Shown one piece after another: positions 43,373-55,329 of a stretch of DNA of 64,000 bases (position 1 is its first letter; each line of letters starts with the position of its first letter). The notes under the pieces were generated by a model, which saw only the letters and a list, made by a program, of their open reading frames with translations, ran no database searches and was not told where the DNA came from. This DNA comes from Peronospora farinosa (lineage: Eukaryota; Oomycota; Peronosporomycetes; Peronosporales; Peronosporaceae): the NCBI GenBank assembly GCA_947646735.1, contig CANTFK010000992.1:124001-188000 (forward strand). Reading direction: 5' to 3'. Made by a program: the position numbers and the translations under genes.

Positions 43373-45214
43373 TTAGTTGTGCATAGTCTCCAGGTACTCC
43401 TTGCACTCCGCCATCTCCTGCGCCCGACGAGCCTTCGACCAGTCGAGCAGTTCACCCATCATGTGCACCACACGCGGCGCCATTTCCATGCCCACACCGC
43501 TGTCAATGAAGGCCAAACGCATACGACGACCAAGAATGTCTGTTGCCTTCTGGGCGTACTCCTGTCGCACAGCAAACACGACCTCGGCCTCCAGGTAAGG
43601 GTACTTTGGGTGCAGACGGCGCGGGTGGTCACTTCGCTTGCGGTCCAGGAAGCCAGCCTGCTCGATCTCGGCGACCTGTAGAGCGCGAGTGCCGTAGTTG
43701 CGCATCAAGTGCTCAGCAATCTCCTTGTCCAAATTGTAATTCTCACGCAGGGTGACAGTGATCTTGTCAAACTTTTTATTGCAGACCTCACCAAAGCGGT
43801 CGGCACCAATGATGCCCACGTCCTTCGTCTTGCAAGGCAAAGCCTTGGCCTTAATCTCCGGGACGGTCTCCACCAGCTTGTCAATCGCATCCTGAGCCAT
43901 ACGACGATACGTGGTCCATTTCCCGCCAGCAATCGTCACCATGTTTGACTCCGACACCTCAACAACGTGCTCGCGCGAGATCTTGGCCGTCGAGCCATCC
44001 GTGTGACGCGGGTCCTTAACAAGTGGACGAATACCCGACCACGCCGACTTGATGTCATTGCGCGTGACTTCCTTAGCAAGGTAGCGGTTTGCCTCATTAA
44101 TGATAAAGTCGACCTCATCCTTCGTAGGCGACGGCAACATCGTGATCTCCGACTGTGAGTCCGTCGTTCCAGCAAGCGTTCCATTCTCCCACGGCAAGAA
44201 GAACAGTACACGACCATCGCTCGTTTTGGGCACAATCAGTCCCATACGGTTAGGACTGAAGTGGTCCGGAAGCACTGTGTGTACTCCTGCAGCAGGCACG
44301 CAGATCTTTTCCTTTTCGGGGTCATCCATCTGACGGAGCGAATCGGTGAATGGACCTGTAGCGTTTACGACGGCGTGGGCCATGACATCCCATTCCTCAC
44401 CAGTTAGAGTGTCCTTCACGTGGGCGCCACGCACTTTGCCCTCGTCGTCCTTGAGCAGACGCACCACCTTGACGTAGTTGGCCACTGTTGCTCCGTTCTG
44501 CGTCGCCGTAAGTGCAATCGACACGTTCATACGCGTATCGTTCATCTGTCCATCATAGTAGACAATGGCGCCTTTTAGTCCCTCCTTACGGAGCATGGGG
44601 AACTGAAACATGGCTTCCTCAGCGTTAATATAGTAGCTACCAGGTACGAAGCGCTTGCTACCGGCTACAATATCATAGGCCTTAGCACCCACCCACATAT
44701 AAGGCACCTCCCACCACTTGTAGATGGGGATCATAATGGGCAATGGCCGGTTCATGTAAGGCGCGGCTGAGAGGAAGAAAGAGCGCTCCTCGAGTGCCTC
44801 GTTCACTAGCTTAAATGCGGCATAATCAAGCTTCAAAAAAGCCGTCTCCAAGTAGCGGATACCGCCGTGGATGAGCTTTGTCGAGCGACCCGACGTGCCA
44901 GCGGCAAAGTCACTAGCCTCCACTACCGCCGTGTTAAGACCGCGTGTGGCTGCATCCAGCGCACAACCAGAGCCAGTGGCACCACCACCAATTACAAGCA
45001 CATCAAATTGCTCTTTCTTGAGACGATCGAGCTGTACTGCACGCGACGGTGTTTCGTACGGAATGATGGTCGATCCATCCTCACATTGAATAGGTGCGAC
45101 AAGACGCTGTGGTTCTTTGGCTGATACAATGGCGGATCCTGCGAAGCCGACGACACCTGCGCCCAGGCCAAGCACCACGCGCTTCGAGACGCGGCGGAAT
45201 GCAAAAGACGCCAT
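43373..45214 (-). CDS. GPD2: Mitochondrial FAD-dependent glycerol-3-phosphate dehydrogenase
   Basis: Single exon, 613 residues. It oxidises glycerol-3-phosphate to dihydroxyacetone phosphate on the outer face of the inner mitochondrial membrane and feeds electrons to ubiquinone. A basic N-terminus (ASFAFRRVSKRVV) and a hydrophobic anchor (LGLGAGVVGFAGSAIV) precede the dinucleotide fold VLVIGGGATGSGCALDA. Family motifs follow: GTSGRSTKLIHGGIRYLE, NATGPFTDSLRQMDD, FFLPWENGTLAGTTD, WSGIRPLVKDP and GGKWTTYRRMAQDA. The C-terminal domain (residues about 430-600) is the usual helical cap. The calcium-binding EF-hands of animal GPD2 are absent, so it resembles the fungal and plant form. GATTGG boxes lie upstream at 45335 and 45366. 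Confidence 0.97.
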   Translation of the reverse strand: MASFAFRRVSKRVVLGLGAGVVGFAGSAIVSAKEPQRLVAPIQCEDGSTIIPYETPSRAVQLDRLKKEQFDVLVIGGGATGSGCALDAATRGLNTAVVEASDFAAGTSGRSTKLIHGGIRYLETAFLKLDYAAFKLVNEALEERSFFLSAAPYMNRPLPIMIPIYKWWEVPYMWVGAKAYDIVAGSKRFVPGSYYINAEEAMFQFPMLRKEGLKGAIVYYDGQMNDTRMNVSIALTATQNGATVANYVKVVRLLKDDEGKVRGAHVKDTLTGEEWDVMAHAVVNATGPFTDSLRQMDDPEKEKICVPAAGVHTVLPDHFSPNRMGLIVPKTSDGRVLFFLPWENGTLAGTTDSQSEITMLPSPTKDEVDFIINEANRYLAKEVTRNDIKSAWSGIRPLVKDPRHTDGSTAKISREHVVEVSESNMVTIAGGKWTTYRRMAQDAIDKLVETVPEIKAKALPCKTKDVGIIGADRFGEVCNKKFDKITVTLRENYNLDKEIAEHLMRNYGTRALQVAEIEQAGFLDRKRSDHPRRLHPKYPYLEAEVVFAVRQEYAQKATDILGRRMRLAFIDSGVGMEMAPRVVHMMGELLDWSKARRAQEMAECKEYLETMHN

Positions 45215-46113
45215 GCTATTTATTGGATGTGGTTGGGGGTAGTCAAGTCAAGATACCGGAGCTGACGACGTTCGTTGACGTGCGCTTGAGACGGCAAAAT
45301 ACAAAGTGAGCCAGCGCGGAGATTCGAAGGATGGGATTGGTGGAAAATTCGAATCGGAGCAAACGGATTGGTCGGATGAAAGCGATAGCAGGATGTGTGT
45401 GAGCTGAGCTGTGCATAGACGATTACGGTTGTTGACGGGTACAAGGCGTAATGTAATGTCGGCTAAATTGATGTCGTTCTAGGGCGTTAACAAGCAATAT
45501 TGTGATAACCTTTGATCGTAAAATAGTTGGTTTAGTATCTTGAGAATTGTATGCTTCGGTGAAGACACCTACTGTCAGTATTTCATAGCATAATCTTGCA
45601 ACTAATTGAGCTATCAAAGTCATTTGCAGAGTTGCAAGAGCGAGGACGTTCATAGAGTAAGTTTTTTACTCTGTCTTGGTCAAGAGACTAAGGCGATTAC
45701 AGCGATGGCTAGTGCAAATGAAACTGCAAGGTGTTTGTTTGTCGCGGCACGTTGTTTTGATGAGACTGCTCCCGTTGAGGCACTACCAAATACGCCAGTG
45801 ATGGCATCAGCTACAACGTCATGCTAAGCCCTTGGTTTTGTCGGTTTAAGTGTAACGATCATAGGTTGATGCTATACAGACCGCCTCATTTCAATGCTAA
45901 TTTTACGACTGAAAATACAAAAATAAACATAAAACCGCTAAAACGCTTTTCTGACAATTGAGGGTTTTTTCATCAATTTTACAAAAAAGCACTTGCTTGA
46001 AAAAGCATAATTAATTTAGCTCAACGAGAAAAAATTCATTTCTCGTTTGCAAATTTTCGAAAAAAAAACCGCTCTTTCGACCAATCATCGTTTGTCATTT
46101 AGTAGATCTGACG
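45215..46113. other. Divergent intergenic region, AT-rich
   Basis: This 899 bp lies between the GPD2 and tafazzin-like starts. It holds GATTGG boxes at 45335-45340 and 45366-45371 (GPD2 side) and CCAATC at 46081-46086 (tafazzin side). From about 45890 to 46080 the sequence is A/T-rich with A8-A9 runs and short repeated pieces (GAAAAAATTCATTTCTCG forms an imperfect hairpin around 46026-46046). A 73-codon ORF at 45606-45827 has no family and is not called. Confidence 0.5.
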
Positions 46114-47430
46114 ATGTTGCGGCGGACGGCCAAGTCTCTGGCTGACTCACGCCTCTTACGATCGCTATCGCTAAGTGCTTTGTCCTTCAGTACAATCTCT
46201 GTAGGTGTGGGTACGATTGCACTATATGTGGACGCACCAGTAGCGGATATGGGGGATGGCAAGTACGACGGTGGACGACGGGCCGAGGTCTTCCCTAAAT
46301 GGCTACATGACGTGGCACGCGTCCCCCTCTTTGCTGCTGCAACACTCGGATCCAAGTTTTATTTGTCAGTCATGAATCAGACAAAGGTCGAAGGCGTGGA
46401 GCTCCTGATTCAGCAACTGGAACAGCGGCCAAAGGGGACGGCAGTCATTACCGTGTCGAATCATTCAGCTACAGTGGACGATCCTGCTGTTTTTGCCAAG
46501 TAATGAGACTGTGTATAATTAATTGAAGGAATGAGATGAAGATCTGATTGAGAAACGATTGTATGTAGTATGATGCCGTGGAGGTATGTGTGGCCATGGA
46601 AAGGACGTTGGAGTTTGGCCAGGTGAGATGAGATGATCTTCTAATTGTGCTGTGGTGCTGGACTTTCAATTGATGCTCTTGGACTTTTTGTTGTTGGTAA
46701 TGTTGTGGTTGTTAGTCAAGAATATTGTTATACAAAGGGAAAACTGGTTTCAGCGTTGTTTTTTGGGGCCAAGACATTACCAGTGAAGCGTGGTGCTGGC
46801 ATTGACCACCAGGTACTTGCCCTCTTTCTTGTTGCCTTGTGGTTGATTGAAAGAGTGTCTTAGTTACAACTTTACAATCTTTACGGTCCGAATAGATGAT
46901 TCAAGCTATATTTGATAAGTTGGAGGAAGGCTCGTGGGTTCATATATTCCCCGAAGGGAAGATCGTGCAACATGAAGGTGAGTCGGATGCAATACCCGTC
47001 ATTTATTGCTTGATATGCACTAAACGTTGCAACTGTAACGGTATTGCATTTCCAATTGCTAGCACTCGGTGGCAGACCAAGCCCTCGTCGCGAGGAGATT
47101 GGACGTTTAAAGTGGGGCGTGGGCAAACTCATCGCACGTGCGACCAAGCGGCCAATTGTGGTGCCCTTGTACCATTACAACATGGAGCAGCTCATGCCGC
47201 AGGACGAGAACAATTCGCTAATCAGCGTCATGCCCCGCACGAACCTCAACCTCCGTGTGATCGTTGGTGAACCACTGTCATTTGACGACCTGTTTGAGCG
47301 GTATGCAGATGACCACGTAATAGGTGCCTCTCCATGGGAGACGCAGGAGCGTGAGAAAGCGCTGTACTCGGCCATTACGCGGAGAATAGAAAATGCGCTA
47401 CTAGCACTTGAGAAAAAGCTGCACCAATAG
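46114..47430 (+). CDS. Tafazzin-like monolysocardiolipin/lysophospholipid acyltransferase
   Basis: Five exons (46114-46499, 46569-46622, 46716-46812, 46896-46977, 47063-47430) close to 328 residues. Tafazzin remodels cardiolipin in mitochondria by transacylation. The Arg/Ser-rich N-terminus (MLRRTAKSLADSRLLRSLSL) fits mitochondrial targeting. Motif I is VSNHSATVDDP (the HX4D of the PlsC family), followed by PWRYVWPWKGRWSLASQEYCYT and GAKTLPVKRGAG. Motif III is WVHIFPEGKIVQ. RLKWGVGKLIARATKRPIV and VPLYHYNMEQLMPQD match the tafazzin C-terminal region. The length is typical (260-380). All four internal introns have GT-AG ends and the sum of exons is a multiple of three. Confidence 0.9.
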
Positions 47431-47655
47431 ACAGACAGACTCGACGCCGAAAAAAAAGTCGCAGGACGTCATGTCCCTCTGATACTTGTTATTATACCCT
47501 GAACCTTTCCGCTGCTCATGTCATTTTTGAAAATTCAAGGCTACAAGCCAATCAAAAGGTCCAGACGTTTGCCACATATTTGCCACATCAACTCTTTTTT
47601 TTCGAAGGGGAAGGATATTTTTTTTGCTCAAGGTCGTTGTTTCGTCTCAATCAGG

Positions 47656-48683
<1,028 letters not shown>

Positions 48684-49293
48684 TCATGCGACGGATGTGA
48701 GATTTCATACTTGGTATGTCTTCATTGTTTGGTGATAGCTGAGGCCCTCATGAAGATGAAATCTTTTCGACAGCTCTCTTCAGCAAATGTGACACAATAT
48801 CGCCTTGCAAAGGGAATTGCAAAAGCACAAGGTAGGAATAAAGTTGCTTGAAATACCGATGATGGGGTGGGTTGTTACAGTACAGATCCGTACGGCTGCC
48901 TTGCTCCACTCATTTTTAGATTGTAGTTGCGCACTTATTGGCCATTGCAGCTCGCTTGAATTGCAGCTACTTCAGCTTCTTCACTGCGGAACGCTGGCTG
49001 GTTGATTCGCGACCACTTATTTGCGTGATCCAGCAGATACGACGACGTTGCGAAAGGGTTGCTACTGCAAAGGATGCTGATCTGCCAGACAGCCTCAGCA
49101 TTACTTTAACTTGCCGCCATCCTGCATCCAAGCTTGAACTGCCACCGCTCCACGCATTAACATCTTTAGTTTCTTGCAGAATCCTGCTCATCATCTCCGT
49201 CAGGCCTTAGCAACTTCATCATTGATAGTCGTCCAGACCTTCTCTGTCTGGGCTTATGCTCGCCTTCTTCGGTGTCTGATTTGCCTTCGCACC
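48684..49293. other. Convergent intergenic region
   Basis: Between the stops of PP2A and the CCDC57-like gene. Just inside the latter's stop, a donor GTAAGG (about 49298) and an acceptor about 50 nt further could extend its C-terminus by some 25 residues (RRSGRLSMMKLL...) to about 49195. This alternative cannot be decided by eye. Otherwise nothing is recognised. Confidence 0.4.
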
Positions 49294-51760
49294 TTACGCG
49301 ACAGACATTCGTTTATGCTGAAGCCGAATTTGCAATTTTACCATCCGACGAAGGTGCTTCTTCAGTGCTTTGTTGCGGACCCGCACATCCTTCAAGGACT
49401 GTGTGAGCTCTGCAATTAAGTTCTGGTAATCTTTCTTGCCTGCAAATTCTACTCGAGATATTGATGATCTCGACCCTGTAGAACTGCCACTCCGCCGCAA
49501 ATCAGCACGCAGTTGGTTGCTTAGCTTCATTAGTTGACAGCGTTGTCTGACAAGACGCTCAATATCACAGTTTGCGGCTCCAAGCTTCCGATTTAGGTCC
49601 ATTATTTGAGCTTCCAAAACAGCATGCCTACTTTGCAATTGTGACTCTGCTGTCCGCATCACCTCCAGTTCTTGGATCCGAGATTCAAGCTCGACAATCT
49701 GCCTGCTTTTGGTCTCGACGGATTGCTGTGCTTCAATAAGCTCCTGCTTACAGCTCTCAAACTGCAAAGCAATACTGCTGACAGAGCTAGAGTGTTTGTC
49801 TAGTTGTGTCTCGATCGCAAGATCGCGTTCCTGCGTTTCCACTTGCTGCTCAGCACGTTTGGAGGCGCTGTGACTCTCACCAGCTTGCTCCGAAATTACC
49901 TCCATCTCTTCTTCTTGTTGGGTCAGTGATTCCTTCATTTGTTGAATCAATTCGCGCAGCTTTGCGCTATCTGTCTCTAACGCGTTGACATAAGTGTCCG
50001 CAGTTGTTGTGGGCTGCAATAATGGGCTTTCTGTTAGCAGCAGTGACACACCGGAAGAAAGTGTACCAGGATCATCGCTCCAAAGAGATGATCTAACGGC
50101 TGGTGCGTACTCAGAAGACATCTTGGCAGCCAAATTGGCCGCAGACGCTAAACACTGAGTGTCGAAAGAATCCGTAATACCTGCGCTGACCTTCAGTGAT
50201 AACAATTCAGAGCGCAGCCACTGCACTTCATTTTCAGCGTAAAGCAGCCGCTCTTCTACTGCGTGCTTCTCATCTCTTCCATGTTGCAGTTCACGGAGAT
50301 GCAGCTCGTGCTGCTCGTCCAGTTGTTGCTTTTGCTTTTGCCATCGGTTTTCCCATTCCAAGTTCACTGCCACCACCTCGCGTTGCAAATCTTTCTGTTT
50401 CTCGATACTCTCCATAAGTTCTTGACGCAGCGTCATGTCTTTCTCCTTGAGTAAAGCTATTTGGCTAGTTGACTCTTGCGATATTTTCTGAAGCGTTTGA
50501 GCCCTTTCTTCAAGTTCCTGCAGTGCACTTCTTACACGTTTGATCTCACGTTCCATGTCTATAATTTTGTCATCTGCATTCTTCTTGGCATACATCAGCT
50601 CAGCTTGCAAAGCCTCCACCTTTTCCTCACTTTCACGCAATCTTACAATAAGTGCTTTTAGCATTGCTTCGCTTCTAGCACTCGCTTCCTGCATGTCGCT
50701 TTGTTTCCGTTCCAAAAGAGATCGCAGTTCCTCATCATGCTGTGTCTTCTGCTGCACAAAAGACTTCTCTACAGAACTCAGCAATAGAGAGAGCTCCGCT
50801 ATCTTGCTTTCATACTCACCTGTAAGTTGCTGCTTCATCTCCGTTAGCTTTACCACTTCACTTTCCAACTCTCCCACTTTAGCTTCTTTCATGGTTTTTA
50901 CATCCGTCACCGTCGACTTCAACAACGTTATTTCCTTATCCTTCTCCTGTATCATCCTCTCCAGCTTTTCATTCTTTGTCTTCAACTCTTCAACTCTTGT
51001 ACATTGTACATCTGTATTTTGTACCATCATCTCGTTCTTCATCTCTAATGCTCTCATTTTCATCTGTAGCTCTTTGTTTTCTCGTTCAGACGCCATCTCC
51101 TTCTGTCTCATGACGTCGTCAAACGTCATTGTCCACTCTCTCCGTTGTCTTTTAACCTCCTTCTCCTTCTCTCTCAATAACTTCTTCACCCTTCGGCTCG
51201 GAATCTCCATAACTCTCTGTTGATGTTTCAATTTGTCTTCAAATTTCCACTTTGCACTTTTTACCTGAGCTCGAACATATCTCAGCTTTTGCTGGTACTG
51301 AATCTTCAGCTCATCTCTCTGTTCCTTGACACGATTCAGTTTTATCTGTATCTTCTTTTCTCTTGCTTGAACCTCATGTAATTCCGTCTCTTTATCCCTC
51401 AGAACGTTCTTCAGCGACGTAAAAATGACGTCATTTAACGCCAATTCTTCGTTACGACGTTCTAAAAGCTTCAATTTATACATGAAATCCTCTTGCAACT
51501 TGATGAGCGTTTGTTTCGCTGCATTAGCAGCTGTTTCCTATGCATCAAGCGGACAAATTAGAGAAAAACCCATGCGAGTACCCAATAAAACCCATTGAAT
51601 CCATACGTACTTTATCACGCAATAGCGTCTCTAGTGTACGAATACGATACTCGTTAATATCGTGCAACTCCTTCTCTTTCTCTAGAATAAGCGAGCGGAT
51701 GTTGTCGGGCCCTACATGTACCGCCAGAGACGACGACAAGGCGGCATCCGCCGACTCCAT
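49294..51760 (-). CDS. CCDC57-like long coiled-coil protein
   Basis: Two exons (51611-51760, 49294-51537) give 797 residues, almost entirely heptad-like coiled coil from residue 30 to 790. The N-terminal block (LILEKEKELHDINEYRIRTL, then LQEDFMYKLKLLERRNEELAL) matches the start of animal CCDC57 (LQEDFVYNLQVLEERDQELE). Near the C-terminus, DIERLVRQRCQLMKLSNQLR resembles the CCDC57 segment ending ISNRLRAEL. CCDC57 is a centriole/microtubule-associated protein needed for centriole duplication and ciliogenesis. A similar role at zoospore basal bodies or spindle poles is inferred. A Ser-rich patch (RRSGSSTGSRSSISR) lies near residue 755. Confidence 0.7.
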
Positions 51761-52054
51761 TTTTACAATAATTACACACCGAGTAGTGTGACATGGTTGC
51801 GCGAAGGTTGCTCCAGCATGGTCACCCTCTCTCGTGTATACACGATTGTGTTTTCCGGAAAACAGTGAATTGTACCATATACCTAAAAATAGTCGGTTAT
51901 TTTGGTCGGAACAAAATGAGCTTGAAAAACAGCTGAGCTAAATTTGCGTCGTATTTGGAGAAATTATATGTCTATCTGTATACAAAAACTGCCTGTGGAT
52001 TTGGAGTAATGATTGTAGTACAGTTACGCACACAATAGATCGCCCAACATATCT

Positions 52055-53485
52055 TCATGTGTGTACGCACAACTCTGGTACAAAGCCTTCGTCATTGTCG
52101 TCGGGTTCATCATTTGTTAGAAGTCTTTCCACAAATTTATTCACTTGATTAAAATTGTGTTGATAGGCGCCATCAATGAGGTCGGTCATTCCTCCAATAT
52201 GCATTTGAGCCTCTTGCTCGGATTTGTACTTGGATATTTCAGGAATCAATTGAATCGCCATACGAGTGATACACCCTCGTGTAAAGTTTTTTGAACTGCT
52301 ATCGCCCGGTATCACACCGCGATGTAGCTCAAAAGTTGATGCAGTACTCCATCCTTTCTCTAGAAGACGGAGAGAGATCGAACCTTCGATCTGAACGTAG
52401 CTACACCAGACAAACACCACACAATCTTGCTCGATGTGGCGACGAAAAGCAGCTCTCTTTGTAATGGTGACGTGATGTGACTTGGACAGCTCGATTGTAT
52501 CGCGTATAATAAGGTTGTAACGGTCATTGTTAAGCACCTGCGTTTCCGTGTCGTTTACCACCAAACCATTGTGCATACTATTCCAGATCGCATAGTGTAG
52601 TTCCTGCAGCGAGAACGGTAAAAGCCGCGCTTCCTCGTGACGAAACGATATTCCATTTTCTTCTCGGTTGAATTTGAAGCCGCCTTGAAGCTTGAACCGC
52701 ACAGACGATAGTCCATGCGTTGTGAGGACTCCGTTCACTTCGGCAAGCTGTGTCTCGAGCTGGCTATCCAAGTGTGCAAAGATTTCTTCCTCTGCCACAT
52801 TCATGACGAGAGGCCGTGTCACTTTGCAAATGAATGCACTTGTTAGGAGATCATGAATCGACGTCGCTTTGTCAGTCTGATACTGTTGAATGGCAGCTTC
52901 GAGCACACGTGTGACTTGAAGCTGACCCAGCAGTCGATTGCGTAGCTTACGATTCTCGTTAAGAGAGATGGCTACCTCGTGCTTTTGGCGTTCAGCAGTC
53001 TCTTTCCAGCTTGAGAGACCTGACGTCGTTTTAATCATGGCAAGAGCCGTATTCTTGTCATCGAGACTCATTTCTGTATTACCGACTGTCACCAACATGT
53101 CCTGGAGCTCCACCACCTTTGCTCGCAAGTAGGCAAGTTCATCTTTTGGACGCCTACGATTGTGCCGCTTTGATGTCGAGAACGGTCTCTGTCGTCTATC
53201 CTTTGGCTTTACGACCAAGTGCTCTCTTGTCTCTTTCTCGACGAAAGGTTTTGACATTGCTACATTCGTACACACGTTCTCCTTCTTGACTCTTTCCTCT
53301 TCATCCGAAGAAAACAGTTCCTGAATTTCCAGTGATAGCAACAACGAGTCTATGATGTCCGATCCCTCTAATTTTGTAGACATGACAATCGGGATCTGCA
53401 CATCGTCGGAAAAGTAGCCAAGGGCTTCGATCAGATCTTCGTCCATAATCTCCGTGTTTTGATAGGGGGTGGCTACGATTTTCAT
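52055..53485 (-). CDS. M96-like family protein (bZIP-like helix plus C-terminal START-like domain), copy 1
   Basis: Single exon, 476 residues from ATG 53485; ATG 53575 is also possible. The acidic N-terminus (MDEDLIEALGYFSDD) resembles an activation region. A basic stretch (STSKRHNRRRPKDELAYLRAKVVELQDML, about 105-133) starts a bZIP-like helix, and coiled coil continues through WKETAERQKHEVAISLNENRKLRNRL. The C-terminal 250 residues (FKFNREENGISFRHEEARLL, then VVFVWCSYVQIEGSISLRLLEKGW) form a beta-rich domain that I compare with START-like folds. The same architecture recurs in the genes at 57229, 60435 and 62570. Oomycete genome annotations call such proteins the M96 mating-specific family; that name is from memory of the family and the role (sexual-stage expression) is inferred. 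Confidence 0.7.
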   Translation of the reverse strand: MKIVATPYQNTEIMDEDLIEALGYFSDDVQIPIVMSTKLEGSDIIDSLLLSLEIQELFSSDEEERVKKENVCTNVAMSKPFVEKETREHLVVKPKDRRQRPFSTSKRHNRRRPKDELAYLRAKVVELQDMLVTVGNTEMSLDDKNTALAMIKTTSGLSSWKETAERQKHEVAISLNENRKLRNRLLGQLQVTRVLEAAIQQYQTDKATSIHDLLTSAFICKVTRPLVMNVAEEEIFAHLDSQLETQLAEVNGVLTTHGLSSVRFKLQGGFKFNREENGISFRHEEARLLPFSLQELHYAIWNSMHNGLVVNDTETQVLNNDRYNLIIRDTIELSKSHHVTITKRAAFRRHIEQDCVVFVWCSYVQIEGSISLRLLEKGWSTASTFELHRGVIPGDSSSKNFTRGCITRMAIQLIPEISKYKSEQEAQMHIGGMTDLIDGAYQHNFNQVNKFVERLLTNDEPDDNDEGFVPELCVHT

Positions 53486-54392
53486 GGTCGACGACGAATT
53501 GACAAATGAACGAGATGTCCCTTGTGCAATCGGACGGGTAGAGATGTTCACGCTGCAAATCGCTGTGCAAAACATCGCTTTGCTCCCTTTAGGTGAGTAC
53601 GTACCATGATTACTGGCAAGATAGACGAACACTAGAATTCGACTAAGCCAAAAGGGATGCTGCTGAGTCAGAGAGAGAGCGAGCGATACGTTGTGCAGAT
53701 GGTTTTAACTCGATCGATACAGCGTTTGCTGGCTCAATTCTTCGATAACCAAGGGCTACTACTCTACAAGCACTGAAGTCTCAGATGTGGTTTGACAAGA
53801 CGCCACGGCTCTTTCACCGGTCCCGAATGGAGGAGAGGTATTCAAGCACCCTGGTATTATGGTGCAGTAGCGAGGGCCGCAAGCTGTTTCGGAAGATTCA
53901 ACAACAGAAATGACAATGCCCTGTTCTTTCTACCGTGTGATCGCCAGCCTTATCGTGCTCGGTGATTCAAATATCATAGCGTTCTCATGTTGATGGGAGC
54001 AAGGCGTGGTCAGACTAGATTTATTGTTACAATGAACCGCTGACATTACAAATCGACCAAAAAAACGAATGGTTTGGGAAACCTCAATGACGAAGCAAGA
54101 TGCAGCTCTTCCTGCTGTTCGAAACCGTCTGATATCGTAGAAACCAACGCACTCGCTTCGATATTAGTTCGAGTCAGCATGATGGTGATGATAGAGCTTC
54201 CCATCAACATCTGCTCGATACTCTCCTACTCACGCATGCAGCAGGTGTACATCGTGATCCGTTTTACTTGAAGCTTGTTTTTCGTCCCATTTGTGTCGCC
54301 GCCACACCGACGCCATTGATGTCAATTGAAGAGTCTGTAGTTATCTCTTCTCTTTCAGAAGCATCTTCATCTGCTTCACTTCTTGAGTAGCA
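53486..54392. other. Intergenic region in M96-like cluster
   Basis: This holds the upstream region of copy 1 and AT/GC-mixed unique sequence. No intact gene is visible and no repeat was recognised. Confidence 0.4.
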
Positions 54393-54889
54393 ATGCGACA
54401 CGACAGCTTTAAAGCTCTCGACAAAAAGTTGCTGGCGGTACGCGACGAGATGCTGTCGTTTGAGTTAACGACGACCATCGATGCGTTAATGACGAACGAC
54501 GCGATTGACGATTTCGATGCGATGCTGCAACATGACAATTCAGTGTGGGAAGACGAGAATGCAACGTCGGACACGAAATCAGTTGCAGCAAAGCCGCCGA
54601 CACTGAATCGATCTGGTGACGAGAAATAGCTCGACAAAGCCGTCGTCGTTGAAAGGCAAAGATGCACGTAGTATCCCGTTCTCGAAAAGAATGTTGTTGC
54701 AAGCGTCCAATAGACCAAGTGAAGTGTCTGCGGGCCAAAGTGGCTGACATGGAAATGGAGCTGCAGTTTCTACAGACGAAGCCAAAAGTCAAGTCTCCCC
54801 CTGTAATCAGCATTGCTGAGTCTAGTTGTTCGCCAGCGACTCATGTAAACCGGCACGAAGTCGGGGGCTTTCAGGACGTAGTGCACTGA
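54393..54889 (+). pseudogene. Decayed M96-like gene, N-terminal part only
   Basis: A 78-codon opening frame from 54393 (KKLLAVRDEMLSFELT, acidic, like LLAVLDEILDF in the copy at 57229) ends in a stop at 54629. In another frame, RPIDQVKCLRAKVADMEMEL at about 54698-54757 matches RPKDELDYLRAKVAGLEEEL of the intact copy. It stops at 54889, followed at once by a ten-G run. The frames do not join and the coiled coil and START-like parts are missing, so this is a degenerate family member. Confidence 0.55.
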
Positions 54890-55329
54890 GCAATGTGTGG
54901 GGGGGGGGGCACAGGCGCGACCAAGGAAGTGAAAACGAAATCTTTCTACCCTCGAGTCATTGTCGACAAGTTTTCGACAATGTGAACGTCACGTCACCAT
55001 GACCGACTACATTGAAAAGGAATACGCACTGACAGTTTATTGAAAGAGAACGCATGATGGAGAAAATATATGGACAATGAATGCCTTAACAACATGAGCT
55101 TTACTACGCGATTGTCAATTCATGTAGCCATCTTCATACCTTTTTCCCTGTATACAGTAGTGCAGATAAATAATTAGCTCTTGAAATCCTCCGTACTTGA
55201 AGTACGTAAAGTTGTTCCATGGGACACGCCGCTTCTCTGTCCAATGGCTTCATTTGCTACTGTTGCTCGTAGCGAGTCTTTTTTGTGGTTGAAGCAACTT
55301 ATCCAAACATTACCGCATCCCGAGCAATA

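Noticed and set aside
50540..51223. 227-codon plus-strand ORF looking like a hydrophobic Ser/Phe protein
   Set aside because: It is antisense to the CCDC57-like coiled coil; the composition is the complement of Lys/Glu codons.
54899..54909. Run of ten or eleven G (and a similar G run at about 25986-25995) as a possible quadruplex
   Set aside because: It is a single homopolymer without the four spaced runs of a quadruplex; its length is also prone to sequencing error.
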